A stretch of DNA of 64,000 nt from Adiantum capillus-veneris (GCA_014529385.2 CM043952.1:52263119-52327118); one strand, 5' to 3'. Counted from the stretch's first letter, positions 31,085 through 43,511 are shown. Program-made: numbers and translations. Notes: generated by a model from the letters alone, not told the origin.

Positions 31085-31420
31085 AGTCTTTTTACTTTAC
31101 TTCATTTTATTTTGTACCCAGACATTGTATAACGATTGTATCAGTTTATTCCCGTAGGCCTGTCGAAGACGAGTGGTATAACATTTCATTTCATTTCGCT
31201 CTCTCTGCTTCCCTCCCCACTCGTTGTTGGGCATTGCCAATGATGATGTTGGCTTTTAATTCGTCAAGTCTTTCACTTTACTTCATTTGATTTTTGTACC
31301 CCAGCATTGGAGTAGATCCCCAAGGATTGTATCTAATTGTTCTCATATGAAATTTTGGTATTTTTAAGACTGTTAATATAACATTTCATTTCATTTCTTT
31401 CTTTCTCTCTCTCTCTCTCT
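31085..31420. repeat. Diverged tandem duplication, unit about 170-180 bp
   Basis: The order tcttt-actttacttcatt, ttttgtaccc-agcattg, gattgtatc, ataacatttcatttcattt, ctctctct occurs twice, at about 31085-31210 and 31265-31420. Confidence 0.7.
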
Positions 31421-31875
31421 CTCTCCCCCCACCTAGTTTGCGATTCGTGCACACATCCTACAACCAATGCAATCTGTCTGCTCGCAATAGGTTACTACTA
31501 GGGCGACATCTCTTCTGATTAGCTTATAGTCTCAATGCAATTATTCTAGAATTGAGTTATATATATTGGCAATGAGAACACTCTAACTAAGAATGCTTCT
31601 CAGATTTCTTTTAACTTTTTTAAATTTTATTTTTGTGGATTTCTACATACACACACGTCAATTCTGATGATATATACGCGCACGCACACACACACACACA
31701 CACACATGTTGTTTGAATGTCTCGATAATACACAAAATGACATTCCCTGCTTGATGCATCCTCATCCTTCTATTCAAGCTAAGTAGACCTTTACTTTGCC
31801 AATTTTGAATGACAAGGGTATACCTCATGTCGTCCGCGTTATCTGACTATCAAGGCATTATTTAGCCCGCTTTAA

Positions 31876-33215
31876 CACTAGGTTGGTAATGGGACACTTT
31901 TGTGTCCTGGGACACTTTTATGTCGTGTTAAGTGACCATTTTCCTTGAATTATGTCAAGAGTTTCAAAACGGATTTGGAGGTGCTATCTGTCTAGAAAGT
32001 TGTCTCATGAGCTGAAAAAAACTCGACATTTTTTTGGAATATCAATTCCATCTTTAGCCTTGTCCTTGCACAACATTTCACAACCTAAACTGTGGGAAAA
32101 AACGGGTCCTGTTTTTGGCTTTTTTCAACTTTTTGCAACTATACCACTTTAGAATTCATTTTTGTAAGGTCTATAATGCTAGAGAACTATCTTTAGTAGT
32201 CCTCAACATGTCCTCATGCTTATAGGGAGAAATAAATGTTAAAGTTGTAAGTTATGACAAAATTACAAAAATTGTCAAATCCTGTTATTTAGCCAATTTT
32301 AGCTCTTCTTTGATTTTTTTGGTGGCTTTCATGATATCCAAATGCAGTTTTCATTTTCTATGTCACAGATTGTAACATAAAGCTAATATTCCTTGAGTTT
32401 TGGGACACCTAATACCCTATTTTGCATAGTAGACAACGATGGTTGATTTTTTCAATTATAGAAGAAAACAAAACATTCTAGTATATCAAGTATAGCTTTT
32501 TCAATATTGTTAGTTTCTCGTGACAACTACATGCATTTTGTAGGTAGTAACCATATCTAGTCATAAGGATCAAATTTGGCTAGATATTGAATAGTTTCTA
32601 TGGGATTCTACAACTCATAATGTTGAACCCAGTTTTTTCATGTTTGCTGTATTTTAGCACTTCATCTTTGTCCCCAGGATTCCCGTTGGTAAGAGATGTA
32701 TTATTCTTTTGGCATGCTCCATGGCTCCTTATGAACCTAAAGGACAATAGGGAACTAAGAAAACATACATATATCATTTTTATTGAGTGTGGCTATAGAA
32801 ACTTTGATGATAGGTTTGCAGAATGGTAAAAATTCAACTTTTTTGTACCTATTTCTTTTGGTAAAACAAAAAATAGTCAGTGAGAAGCAATCATATGTTC
32901 TGATCACCAACCCATTGAAGTTAACTAGGGAGTTTATCTCAAGTCCTACAAAAATCCCTAATCTTGTTTTTATGCAACAAAACGCAAGAAATGACTGTTT
33001 TGATGAAAATGTACTGGTCCATCAACTTTGGAGGCTTGGTGTGACCAAAATATGAGAAATTTTACAAGTTTCTTATTTTTTCCATGTGTAGTAGGCCTTG
33101 AACTATAACCTCATGAAAGGATTTTACAAAATGAGTGGATCTACTATGGTTTTGGAGGTTTTTTTCAAAACCCTAAAAGGACACTTTTATGTCCTGTTAG
33201 GTTACCAACCTAGTG
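31876..33215 (+). mobile_element. TTAA-flanked DNA transposon, copy 1 (1340 bp)
   Basis: 14-bp perfect terminal inverted repeats CACTAGGTTGGTAA, flanked on both sides by TTAA (31872-31875, 33216-33219). Subterminal GGACACTTTTATGTCC hairpin motifs occur near both ends. Copy 2 (50379-51507, inverted) has the same ends and the same TTAA flanks at an unrelated site, which fixes the boundaries. TTAA duplication is the hallmark of piggyBac-type transposition, while the CACTA start recalls En/Spm elements, which duplicate 3 bp. No transposase is recognised, so it is non-autonomous. Two frames (31952-32152, 32783-33055) are kept in both copies but match nothing known. Confidence 0.8.
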
Positions 33216-33219
33216 TTAA

Positions 33220-34159
33220 GTTATTTGTACAAGCTGTAGACTCCCATCATACCCACTACAAGTTTAACCGACAAGTTTAATTATGTGGTTTTGCGAGGTA
33301 TTTTTTTAATGCACAAGAAACCTCCATTCTCTTACATCATTTTATGTCTACTAGAAATGCATGTCGTAAATGAAGGCTTCTAGGACAGAGCAACTATGAC
33401 TGTATTAATGTTGTGTTGTTTATAATTCTCCCTCACATTTTAATCGATCCAAGGCTAGTCATAATAAATGATTGTAAGTAATCGGTGTAAATTTGTCTCT
33501 TAAATTGCGTTATACAATCAAATCGGATTTGGTTCCTATATTTTATGTCTGTTTGTGACTCTAGTGGATCTAAGCTATTAAAATTAAAACTGTAGAGGTT
33601 TTTTCTTCATACTTAGTTGTCATCCTCTCCCTATCCAAACTATAAACTAATAAGGTGGAATATGCTTTTATTTTATGGCCAATTATTAACACCAAATTAA
33701 CACATTTTGAATTTGTTGACTATACTTTGGTGTCAGTTTGCTAGTTACAGTTGTCTCCTACTTGTACCTCTTCCCCCACGCACAAACTGATACATATTTT
33801 CAGATGCAGTATATGATCCAGAGTCTAGTGATTTACGAAAAGCACACAATCCTCCACATATACCATTCCACAGAGAACAACACAGTTACATAAATTCAAC
33901 GCACATGGCTTACAAATCAACTCGATTATCATCTATCTTTTTGATAGACAGTATTGTGCCAATACTTGTATTAAATGAAATTGCTACTGCCATCATTTCA
34001 CATTGACCTATGCAGCTACTCACATGAGTCGAGGTGCTTCTGCTAATGCATAACAATTTGTCATTACTTTGTTACTCAACCTTACTTCAATGTGGTGTCA
34101 CACATGTAGTATATTTTTTGTCTCTTTTAATGTCTAGCTTAGTCCATTGGTCACCAACA
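33220..34159. other. Element C interior, no gene recognised
   Basis: AT-rich unique sequence with no long frame or repeat recognised. Confidence 0.5.
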
Positions 34160-34360
34160 CACAGATTCGCCGATTTAGGCAGTGTGTAGATACTTATCTT
34201 GGTGCAGATCTACCGATTTAGGCAACACATTGAAAATTACAGATTCATGATTTTTAGATAATATCAAATGCAGATTCGCCGATTTAGGCAGCATTAGTGT
34301 AGATTTTCCGATTTAGGCAGTACTTTTTATTGGTGTAGACTCGCCGGATGAGGCAACATC
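34160..34360 (+). repeat. Five dispersed copies of a 20-bp motif, cagattcgccgatttaggca
   Basis: Copies begin near 34162, 34206, 34272, 34301 and 34338, sharing (c/t)aga-t---cCGATTTAGGCA(g/a), with irregular spacing of 29-66 bp. It lies about 390 bp before the 3' LTR. Confidence 0.8.
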
Positions 34361-34750
34361 GATCACAAAATCATGCTGCAATGAGTGGCCACCACTGCAA
34401 TTGGTATGATTTTGTTACCCGGGTATAGAAAATGAAAGATATTTTGGATTTGGATTTGGATTTGATATATGATGATTTTCTATCGCGGCAGTCTTTATGG
34501 AAGTGAACTTGAGATTGATGAGAATTGATTTATACAATGATGAGTTTGACCAATGATATCGTGATTCATGAGGGTATGACAGGTAGTATGTGGACGATGG
34601 TGGGCATAAGCTACTGTTGTTTAGTTTCATAAATTTTTCTTTTATGATGTGATTTTTTTGACACAACATACTAATCACTGTTTTTGACAAGTATTGTTTG
34701 CAGATTTTTATCTTCGCAACTGAGGACGGTTGCTTTCCAACGGAGAGGTA

Positions 34751-35212
34751 TGTAATGGAATTGATATTTCTATTAATTATTGCACCTGACAGATGGAAAA
34801 GACTTGACCGAGCTAGGCCTATGCATACGGAAATATATTTCATGTATTATTCAAGTGCTCTCTATGAGCTTTGGCAAGTTTGTAATCACTTTGACCATTT
34901 AAGAAATCTATAAATGAAATACATGCAAGAGGAAAATGGTCACTCTTGCACAGGGGGAGATTGCACCCAGTGTCTGCGTTGCTCTTTTCAGCTATCCTCT
35001 TTTCTCTCTCGCTGCACCGGCTAGCAGTCCACTTTAGGAGGTGCGCCTGCATGTGCTCTCTCAATCTCTCTCACTCTCTGTCTCTCTCTATACGTGTATC
35101 TTGCGATCATGCGACCACGTGATTGTGCCAGGTATGCCAATTAGTTTCTTTTATGTTGTTTATTGTGTTATTTCCGGTATTTTGCAGGACAACCACGCTC
35201 CCGTTTGTAGCA
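34751..35212 (+). repeat. 3' LTR of element C
   Basis: Begins TGTAATGGAATTG, like the 5' LTR, and ends GTAGCA. The purine-rich ACGGAGAGG just before it (34740-34748) is the probable polypurine tract. Confidence 0.9.
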
Positions 35213-35217
35213 AGGCT

Positions 35218-35532
35218 AAGGTAGAAGACAAACCAGAAAGTAGCAAGAGGCAGCGAAGAAGGAAAATTGGTCCAAAGGACTACCTCCTTGGCCAAGGTGT
35301 TGAAGAAGAAATGAAAAGGCAAATATATGGTTTGGTCAGTTGGTGGCTTTGAACGCTAAATTGAGGAGGCAATGGAGCAAGTGTGTGATTACGCGGCTTT
35401 CTTCCAAGAAGGAAAAGCATCAAAGTGTGGTGTCATCCTTGAGGGTTGGTCACCCAGTGGATACGGTGCCAATAGTTGAAGCTATGTTGGGAAAGAAGCC
35501 GGAAGTGCAAGCATATGTGGATGGTGGTGCCC
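35218..35532 (+). pseudogene. Element A gag-protease linker and protease N-terminus
   Basis: Basic linker (SSKRQRRRKIG), then QWSK and VDTVPIVEAMLGKKPE, leading to the aspartic protease motif AYVDGGAHV with its catalytic Asp at 35520-35522. It resembles the D2 protease (YIDGGAQICVMSEAMM). Element B entered 11 bp after the catalytic codon, and the frame resumes at 45554. One frame change occurs near 35340. Confidence 0.8.
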
Positions 35533-35737
35533 ACGTTGTCGAGAAATTTGCGGTCTTGCCAGGAAAGCACCGGGCTTATGGCTGTGAGAGTTTGTGAGAG
35601 AACTCAACAAAAACTATATGAAGGAGTTAAACCATAGATTCCATGAAGACTAGGGTTTGGAAAGAAGTGCAATCAAAGAAGACTCACTCTTTCTCTCTTG
35701 CATTCACACACACAAAGGAAGAACGCTAAAGAGAATG

Positions 35738-35950
35738 TCAAAACAATACGAAGATGAAAACATCAAGGCTATGGTCATAGCGTATCATGGGTAATATGAA
35801 AGGGTTAATGGATGAGTTAATGGCATTCAATCTTGGCTGACCAAATAGGCTACGAATTGTTCTTTGGAATTGTAGTTTTGTGCTTACCATAATATATATA
35901 TTTTGTCTAGTGATTGGGATTAATTGTGTGTACAAATCCTCTTCGTTCAT
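35738..35950 (-). CDS. Leader ORF b in the B 3' LTR (70 aa)
   Basis: Same protein as at 4600-4812 with few substitutions; frame intact. Confidence 0.45.
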   Translation of the reverse strand: MNEEDLYTQLIPITRQNIYIMVSTKLQFQRTIRSLFGQPRLNAINSSINPFILPMIRYDHSLDVFIFVLF

Positions 35951-36165
35951 AGCAAGATAACTACGCTTACGTCAAAAGAAAAATTATAGTCTATGAAAGG
36001 TAGTATGATGGGATCCGGTGATAGAAGTATTTCATTGAGCCTTTCAGGGCCGAAGAGAAACACTATACGTTGTTGAAAGTGTATTTTACGGCTAATCCAT
36101 ACGTTAATTCTAATAGATCGTACAGAGTGAAAGCGATAGAAATGATCATCATGTGGGTTATTCAT
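35947..36165 (-). CDS. Leader ORF a in the B 3' LTR (72 aa)
   Basis: Same protein as at 4809-5027 with three substitutions and no stop or frameshift. The ATGA overlap with ORF b (35950-35947) is preserved. Confidence 0.45.
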   Translation of the reverse strand: MNNPHDDHFYRFHSVRSIRINVWISRKIHFQQRIVFLFGPERLNEILLSPDPIILPFIDYNFSFDVSVVILL

Positions 36166-37596
36166 CTAGGATAGTATGTGAGAAATATAGATATGAGAGA
36201 AGTGAAGAGATGAGAAGTTTCCCTCCCAAGCCCTATTCTTGCCCGTAGGCAATAAGGATACTGCGGGGAGAGATGTACCTGTAGCAAAGAGAACCTAGAG
36301 AGGATGAATGAATGAGAGAGATAGGTTTGGTTAAGGAGATGAGATTAGATACATATATATATGTTGGATTAGAGATGAAAATGAAAACAACAAGAAATCA
36401 AGAAAACATCAATGTAGAACACATCTTACTTGAAACCCTTCGGCACCATTATTGATGGAGAGAGAAGAAGAGTGGATAATTCCACTTTGATTGATACGCC
36501 AAGTACAACACCTTCTTTGATTAGAGTTGATCCTCCAAGGATATATGGCGTACAAGAATGGCTAGTTTTCCTCTAGGAGAAAGTGTAGGCTTGGGCTTAT
36601 GTTAATGGGGCTAAGTACAATTAGGCATTACTACTCACTCCCTCAACAATTCCTCTCGTCAATGGCTTGAATGATTGAGTTCCTTCCAAGGAAGAAGAGG
36701 TCCCCTTTTATAGGTGAAGGGAACCCACAAGGGTTTACACAAGAAGAGAGGAGCCAGTGTGAACAGGAATTGAAAAAGTTGGAAATGAGCTGTCCCTGCA
36801 TGATGTGGGCAGACTGGGGTCCAGTATTTTGATTATATCTCCTCAACAGTAGCTCCAAATAAAAAAATAAAAATATGGGCAGAAACTTCAGCTCATTAGC
36901 TACGATTTTCATTTTAAAATCATTCTCCAATTCGGATTGGAACCTTGTGTAAAAAAATCATCAAAATAGGGTCCATTTATGGCAGCAAAAGTCTTCATGT
37001 GGTCTCCTTAGCCTTGAATTTCATTTAATTCCCAAGGACACCTCATGCCATATGAAAGCATGACATTTCTCCTTGACAATGTTTTGTAACCATGCTTGCA
37101 ATAATGCATTAAAATAAGTGTATCTTTGAAATCATGCCACCTAGTGTCCCACTAGGATTTGATTCTCTCCTAGTAGCTATTTAAAAAGAAATATAAGAAA
37201 AGTATAAAAAATACATAGAATATATAAATATTGGAGTTTACCCTAGATATAGGATCTAGATAGGGTGTGAGATGATAATGAAATAGTAGAAATAAAGAAT
37301 CAATGCTTTTTGCCCCAAGTTAAAGAGGCGGAGCTATTGACACTTTTCCCATAGTATTTTTTTGATGGTAAAGTAAGAATACATTACCCTTGAGATAAAT
37401 AATAAGATGAGATAGAAAGCTTATTTTTATACTTACATATGCATATGTACATTATAGGAAATATAATTATGTATCTAAAAAGTTACAAGATAACTCTTGT
37501 AGCATGTGTTCCCACTATGTACATGTCACAGCACGACATCCACCCCCTCTAAACCTGCACATCCTCCGGTATGTGCCAAATTATTTCTTTGTAAGA

Positions 37597-40500
37597 TCAG
37601 CCCTCTCGTACATCTTCCTTGCTTTCATCTTCACTGGATGATTCCAGAGCTTCATTTTCACTTTGATCTTCACCTGTGTTTTGCTCTTCTTCCTCATCAG
37701 CATTTTCTGGATCATTGTCTCCTCTTATCTTAAACATTTTGATCCTTTTTCCTACAATGGGAATCTTTACTTCTGTGCCATCTAGTTCAGACAAGCTGTA
37801 AGTAGCATTTTCATGCACATGTTTTACAACATATGGTCCAAACCATCTTTTTGAAAACTTACGCATGACTGTGTGTTGGTTATCAAGGCTACTATCATAC
37901 ACTAAAACCCAGTCACCTTTGTCAATTGCTTTGCTCCTGAGCCGATGTCGCTTATCAAAGTAGTCCTTGTTTTTCAATCTTGCATTTTTGAGTCGTTCTT
38001 TTGCAGCCTCAATGTCTCCAGGTCTTCTCTCTAGTTTCCTTATGCACAATGCAAGGAGATCTTCCCTACTAAGCCCGTCTTGCCAAGGTAGTACATTCCA
38101 TGTAGGAATTGTATCTTCAATCGGCATCACTGGCTTTTGACCATACATTAGCTCCGCAGGCATGTAGCGAGTTACTGAGCTATGTGTTGTACGATCAGCC
38201 CATAAAGCATATGGTAACAGTTTTGGCCACTCACCAACTCTTCCTTCGCAAGCCTTGGCCAAAGCTTTGATGATAGGAGGATGCCCTCTTTCACTCTTTC
38301 CATTGCCTTCAGGGTTGTAAGCTGTAGTAAGAGAAAGCTTGATTCCTAATCTAGAAAAGAACTCCCTTGCTTCTTCGGCATCCAGTTCACCTCTGTCTGC
38401 AATGATCTTTCCCACACAACCATAACGGCAAATCACCTCATCAAGAAGGAATTTGCACACAGCTTCTGTGGTTTTAGCTCTTAATGCTCTTCCTTCAACC
38501 TGATTAGTTAGGTCCTCTCGTGCAAGAACCAAGTACCTCATCTGCTAGAGTCCTAAAGGCATCGTGACTAGATCCACAACCCATTTATAGTGCATGGCTA
38601 GTGGATATATAGGGTGCAATCCATCACGATGTCGAACATTTGAATACATTTGACAAGTTAGACATGACTCTACAAACTAAGATACATCTTTATACATACC
38701 CTTCCACCAGTATTTTTCTTTCAACTTGGAGAAGGTTGCCCACACACCCCTGTGTCCAGCCCATAGACTCTCATGAAACTCTTGCATGAGCTTTACTTGA
38801 GTCTCTTTTTTACATATAACCCGTTGTGGTGTAGCACCCTTTTGCTTAGGATGCTTCCACAAGTAACCATCCCTTAAAAAGTACCCATATGCTTTCTTGC
38901 GTATCCTCTTGAATTCTTATTCAGACCAATCATCCTGTTTTGTTAGAGTACTCAAGTACCTTCCAATAGAAAGCCAATCACCTTCATAAAGATCTTTCAA
39001 GAACAATTCAAGTGAATTAGTCATGCAGACATTGTTACCTTTGACATGAGAGATAGAATAGAATTTTGTGCCTACATCATCTCCCTCATCAATCATTTGT
39101 GACTCATCTTCATACCTTGCCCATGATAGCATATCTGCCACTGTATTGTCTTTACCTGCAATGTGCTTAAACTCGGGATTTAAGGACTTAATGTAGGCAA
39201 TCCACCGCAACATAGCAATGTCTGGTGTTGAGCAGCTTGTAATCATCCCAAGAAGTGGTAGACAATCTGTTTCTACAACCACACATGCACCAATTAGGTA
39301 CTCTTTTCCACTTTTCAAGGCTGTAACCATACCCCATAACTCTCTCTTTATCTGTGGATAGTTTCTTTGGCGAGCACTTAGTACCTTTGCTCCAAATCTT
39401 ACCACATACCTGTGTCCTTCTTTGTCATCTTGCCCTATTGCCCATCCAATCCCTGTAGGACTGGTATCTACTGTCACAATCACTGGCCTTTGACACACAT
39501 AGTCTACCTTTCTCAAAGTCGTTGCTGACTGGAGTAACTCCTTTAGCTTTTTCATGGATTTTACATGTGCTTCTGTCCATTTAAACTTTTGATTCTTTCT
39601 AAGCAGTTGATAAAGAGGATCAGCTACATGTGCATAATGTGGAATCCAAATAACATAGAAGACACATGCTCCCAGGAACCTTCTAACCTCAGTGATGCTA
39701 GGGCATGTTTCTTTCATTCTTTGGATGGCATCTACCTTTGATGGACAAGGTTTCCTACCATATGGCCCGCACATGTGCCCCACAATGAGCACTTCATTGA
39801 CACCAAACATAGACTTTTTCCCTGACAATGTAAGATTCACTTCTTCCAACGTAGACAAAATTTTATCACAATCATTTATGTGATTTACCACAAACCTGCG
39901 ACATCCCTTGAGATCCAAAGCTTCATCTTTGTCACTTTCTTCACATCCTTTGATAGGCAAATCATCAATGAAAGGCATTGTGATTTGAGGAATAAAGTCA
40001 CGTAACACCTTATTCATCCCATTCATCATATGTGCAACCGAGTTGGTTGCTCCCTGTGGCAAGGTACACATCCTTACCAAACCCAAAGGTGTCCTCATGG
40101 TTGTCAAGTCTCTACTTTCGATTGCAAGCTGAAATTGATCATACCCTGAGTAGAGATCCCCCATTGAGTAGATTGCCCTCCCTGCAAACGCCTCTGCAAA
40201 TTCATCCACAATTGGACCTGTACCTACATTTCTAATTGTCACCTTGTTCACTGGTTGCATATCTTGGATGAAGCGTAGAGAACCATTCTTCTTTGGAACT
40301 GTGAACCACCTATTTGAGTATGGAGCACAAGAAGGCTCCAAGATTCCCATTTTGATTTTCTCATTCAGTAGCTCTACTAACTTTGGCAAATGAGCCTTTG
40401 GAACCGGAATAGGCCGCAGATTCCAAGGCACATGAGGTATTGTGAAAATTACCATAGGAGCTACAATATAAGGATCAACACATCCTATCTCATGTGGCTC

Positions 40501-41058
40501 AAATGCAAAAGCCTTACCATGCTTTGAAAGCATTTCTTTGAAGCACTTTGTCTCCTCCTGTGTTAGAAACTCCTCGCAACCAATCTGCAACTCTTGAAAA
40601 GACTCCTTTGTGAAGGTATGCCCGATCTTTTTAGGATTCCACAAACATGGTTGTAAAGAAGCCTGTTCAATCTTTTCCCTGTTGTTGGGTGGTAAGGGTG
40701 AAGCTACTGGTTTCACCTTCTTTGCTACACTCTTGTATTTAGTTTCAACATGGACTTCTGGGCCAACTGTTTGTCTTTATTTAAAGGCTTCTATTACTTG
40801 ATACATTTCCATAGAGCAAACTTCCACAACTTCATTTTCAAGATGCAAACTAGACCTCATTATAGCATCAAGCTCACCCATAGTATCTACAAAAGAAACT
40901 TGTTCACACAAACCCAAAACATTTTCAGTAGGCTTTAGCAGCCCACTCTTTTTCATGCCTATTTGTACATTATGCACATATTGCCTCTCATATCTCTTCA
41001 AATCTTCAAGTTTTGTAAAACATACTGATCCATTCCTTGTTACCAAGGAGCTCATCAA
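37597..41058 (-). pseudogene. Element B pol: reverse transcriptase, RNase H, integrase
   Basis: One frame, shifted relative to gag-pro, which it overlaps near 41120-41060. It runs to 37597 with stops at 40779-40777, 38919-38917, near 38677 and near 38542. RT: MGDLYSGYDQ (first Asp) and PFIDDLPIKG (catalytic DD). RNase H: VTVDTSPTGIGWAIGQDD, RELWGMVTAL, ETDCLPLLG and HIAGKDNTVADMLS. Integrase: zinc-binding HESLWAGHRG and CLTC, then D (VVDLVTMP), D (ADRGELD) and E (NGKSERGH), with about 34 residues between the last two. The C-terminal WFGPYVV and LSELDGTEVK fit the GPY/F module, followed by an acidic tail. Confidence 0.92.
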
Positions 41059-41123
41059 GAAAGTTTCACCTATTTTTGGATCAAGCGAGACCCTTTTTCT
41101 TTCTGTACCACTGCAATCCTGCT

Positions 41124-43511
41124 TTACAATGGTACTTGGCCAAAACCCATCATTTCTCTATGATCATGAAACTCTTTGCTTACCTTTGGTAGAGGATGTT
41201 CCCTGAGGTTGTCACGATTTCTTTCATGGTTTACACAGACTGTGAGAAATTGGACAGCTCGTTTACCATCTTTGCTATGTATTCTAGCATATGCTGAACC
41301 ATCGTCCATTACCTTTGTTTCCATTCGAACTCCCACAATGTAGGGTTGTCCAAGGATGAGATGATATGAAGATGTATCCTATACAAAGAAGTTTTGGTCA
41401 ATCTTTACATCACCTATTGTTACCTTCACACCTAGACATGCTGCATACAATTCACCGGATGAATTGTTTGCCACTTTTACCATCCAGCCATGATCTGTGT
41501 CCATCGGCCATTTGCACTTGTTGTAGAGACTCTTTGACATTATGTTTATTTCTGAACCATGGTCAATCAAGGCAACAAATGGCTCTTCAAGATCACCTAC
41601 CTTGACCAAAGTTTCTGTAGTAGCCCTTGCCCAATGACTTCGTGAATAGTAACTCCTAGGAATATCTTCAACTTCTTCATCATCATTTGAGAAATACACT
41701 TGCTTCACTCTCCCACTAGATTGGTAGCATCCTACCACAGCTCCATCATTCTCCTTATTTTGCATTTGCATCCCTTGTGTCTTTGAGGTTTCCCCTTCAA
41801 CTTGTGGATGAGAAACTTCAGCAAGGGTTTGCCTCTTTCTCTTGATGATGTCAATGATCTCCTCATGGAATTCACGCTTTGCAATGCCAAGAACTTCTCC
41901 CAGAGTAAACTCAATCTTGCTATTCAAGATCCTTTCCTCCAAGACTTTCTTTAAATCTGTAGCAACCTCAATATCAGATTGTAGTTTATAAGTTGGGCCT
42001 TTTGTCTTACCTTTCATTGGCTCTTTCTTCTTTCCTGTTGTAGACTCCTCCATGAGTACTTCATGGGGGGATGCTCCTTGTGTTGAGGGTGTTTGAGAAG
42101 GCATTGAGTCGCTTCTTCCCCCACTTCTAGAAGCTCTTTTTGATGGTCCTTCATCAGCATTCTCACGTCTGCACTTCTCTTCTACAATTGCCTCATTTTG
42201 TTGGCATTTTGTAATGTAGGCATGCACTGACAATGAGTCCACTGGATCATTCCATCCTGTTTCTAGACGTATGCAATCACCTGCTTCATGTAGAATCTCT
42301 TTTGTAAGCTTTCCCTTTTTAGCTAATTGCATGACATTTGGCCAAATTTGACCATGATGGTCACTCACTTCTTCATCCCAAAAATGTTCAATTTTGACTC
42401 CATAAGTAGCTGCCTCAACTGAAGAGGTGGCATGCTTGGTTGCCATATCTTCAACTAAGGTTTGCATTCCCCCCTTCCCAAAGATAGTTCTCAAGGGTAG
42501 ACCTGTATCTCTTAAGTGGATTTTACCATCCTTAAAAAAGACAACATCTTTTGACAAAGCATCACTAAAATCATCACAATCCCTTCTTACATGGTTTGTA
42601 CTATCACACCAAATACATCTATTAACAAAACCTTCTTTGGGTTGTTGTCTTTGCCTAGGAAGTGGCCCTGATGGTTGGCCTTTTTCTTCAAGCTTTGCAA
42701 ACTTCACCTTCAAGTCATGCATTCCCTTCACAAGCTCATCTAGCATGGACTCATCAAACTTAGGAGCGATAAAAGTAGGCTTTACCATTTTGTCAGAAGT
42801 TGAGGTGGAAGGACTTGTAGTGTTTACTACCATCTTGTCCCTTCTTCTTTGTCGTTTGGCAAGCAGTGAGACAGCACCTTCAACCTCATTCCAGTCGGTC
42901 TTTAGTCCTTGCTCAGCATCTTTATCTTCAAGAAGAAGCTCCAAATTTTCTTGAAACTCTTTACCTGCAGCTTGTAAGAAAAGATCTGTCTTCTCTGCAT
43001 CTAGTGTGGCCCTTTCTGTCCTAGTGAGTTGTGCATAGCGCCGCTCAAATTCCCTAAGTAGCTATGTTATTGATAGTCCTTGCTTTGGCTTGACTACCCA
43101 TTCTAAGAATGTCCTTTTGGTCACTCTCTCAGAGTCCTCCATGAAATATTCCTCCTTTAAAGCTACTTTGAGTTCTTCCCAATTTCTCCCATGCCCATCT
43201 TTAATTTCCCTAACATGCTCCCTAATTTCTGGAGCAACAACTAGCTCAAAGCTTTGAATCATCTCACCTTCTGACACGCGATGGAGCTCCATCTCCTTCA
43301 CATACTCGCGTAAGTACTTGGTTACATCTTTGCCATTGAACTGATCCATTCTGTTGACAACCGCTTGTATGGCCTTCGTTGCTGAAATCTCCCTTATTTC
43401 AGTAGCATGTTGTTGTTGCATGAACATTGCAAATGCTTGAAACATTTGCATTGTTGCTGGGTCAAAATGCATACCCTGTTGCTCAACATGATCACCCATG
43501 GTTACCCACAA
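41124..43511 (-). pseudogene. Element B gag-protease
   Basis: One frame from ATG 43511, 18 bp after the PBS, to 41124. It is interrupted only by TAG at 43064-43062 and at 41381-41379, both consistent with CAG to TAG. The capsid-like part includes AIQAVVNRMDQFNGKDVTKY, EMIQSFELVV and WEELKVALKEEYF. The zinc knuckle RCIWCDSTNHVRRDC (about 42612-42570) has C-x2-C-x4-H-x4-C spacing. The aspartic protease motif is ALIDHGSEINIMS, with DHG in place of DSG/DTG, followed by LGQPYIVG. Confidence 0.88.

Larger units (their letters stand above)
27887..35212 (+). mobile_element. LTR element C without retroviral genes (TSD AGGCT)
   Basis: Direct LTRs of 481 and 462 bp begin TGTAATGG and end GTAGCA. The 5-bp TSD AGGCT is at 27882-27886 and 35213-35217. 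A textbook PBS (TGGTATCAGAGC) follows the 5' LTR. The 6.4 kb interior shows no gag, protease, RT or integrase; it holds CT-rich gene-like DNA, a dehydrogenase fragment and a DNA transposon. It fits the large non-autonomous (LARD-like) class that depends on another element's proteins, probably a copia type given the PBS. Confidence 0.88.
35537..37538 (-). repeat. 3' LTR of element B
   Basis: 2002 bp. TATAAAA on the minus strand at 36712-36706. Leader ORFs a and b are intact (separate entries). The 3' LTR keeps the TG..CA ends, whereas the 5' LTR has TA at its internal edge. Confidence 0.93.

Noticed and set aside
31876-33215. Classification as an En/Spm (CACTA) element
   Set aside because: The flanks are TTAA at both sites in both copies; a 3-bp direct duplication cannot be found.
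34160-34360. Repeat-spacer appearance suggesting a CRISPR array
   Set aside because: Eukaryotic context, degenerate repeats, irregular spacing and location inside an LTR element.
39692-39883. Plus-strand frames across 37.5-43.5 kb
   Set aside because: Antisense shadows of element B gag-pol.
43062-43064. TAG in B gag as a programmed read-through codon
   Set aside because: Similar TAG/TAA codons occur at random places in protease, RT and integrase, so mutational decay is simpler.
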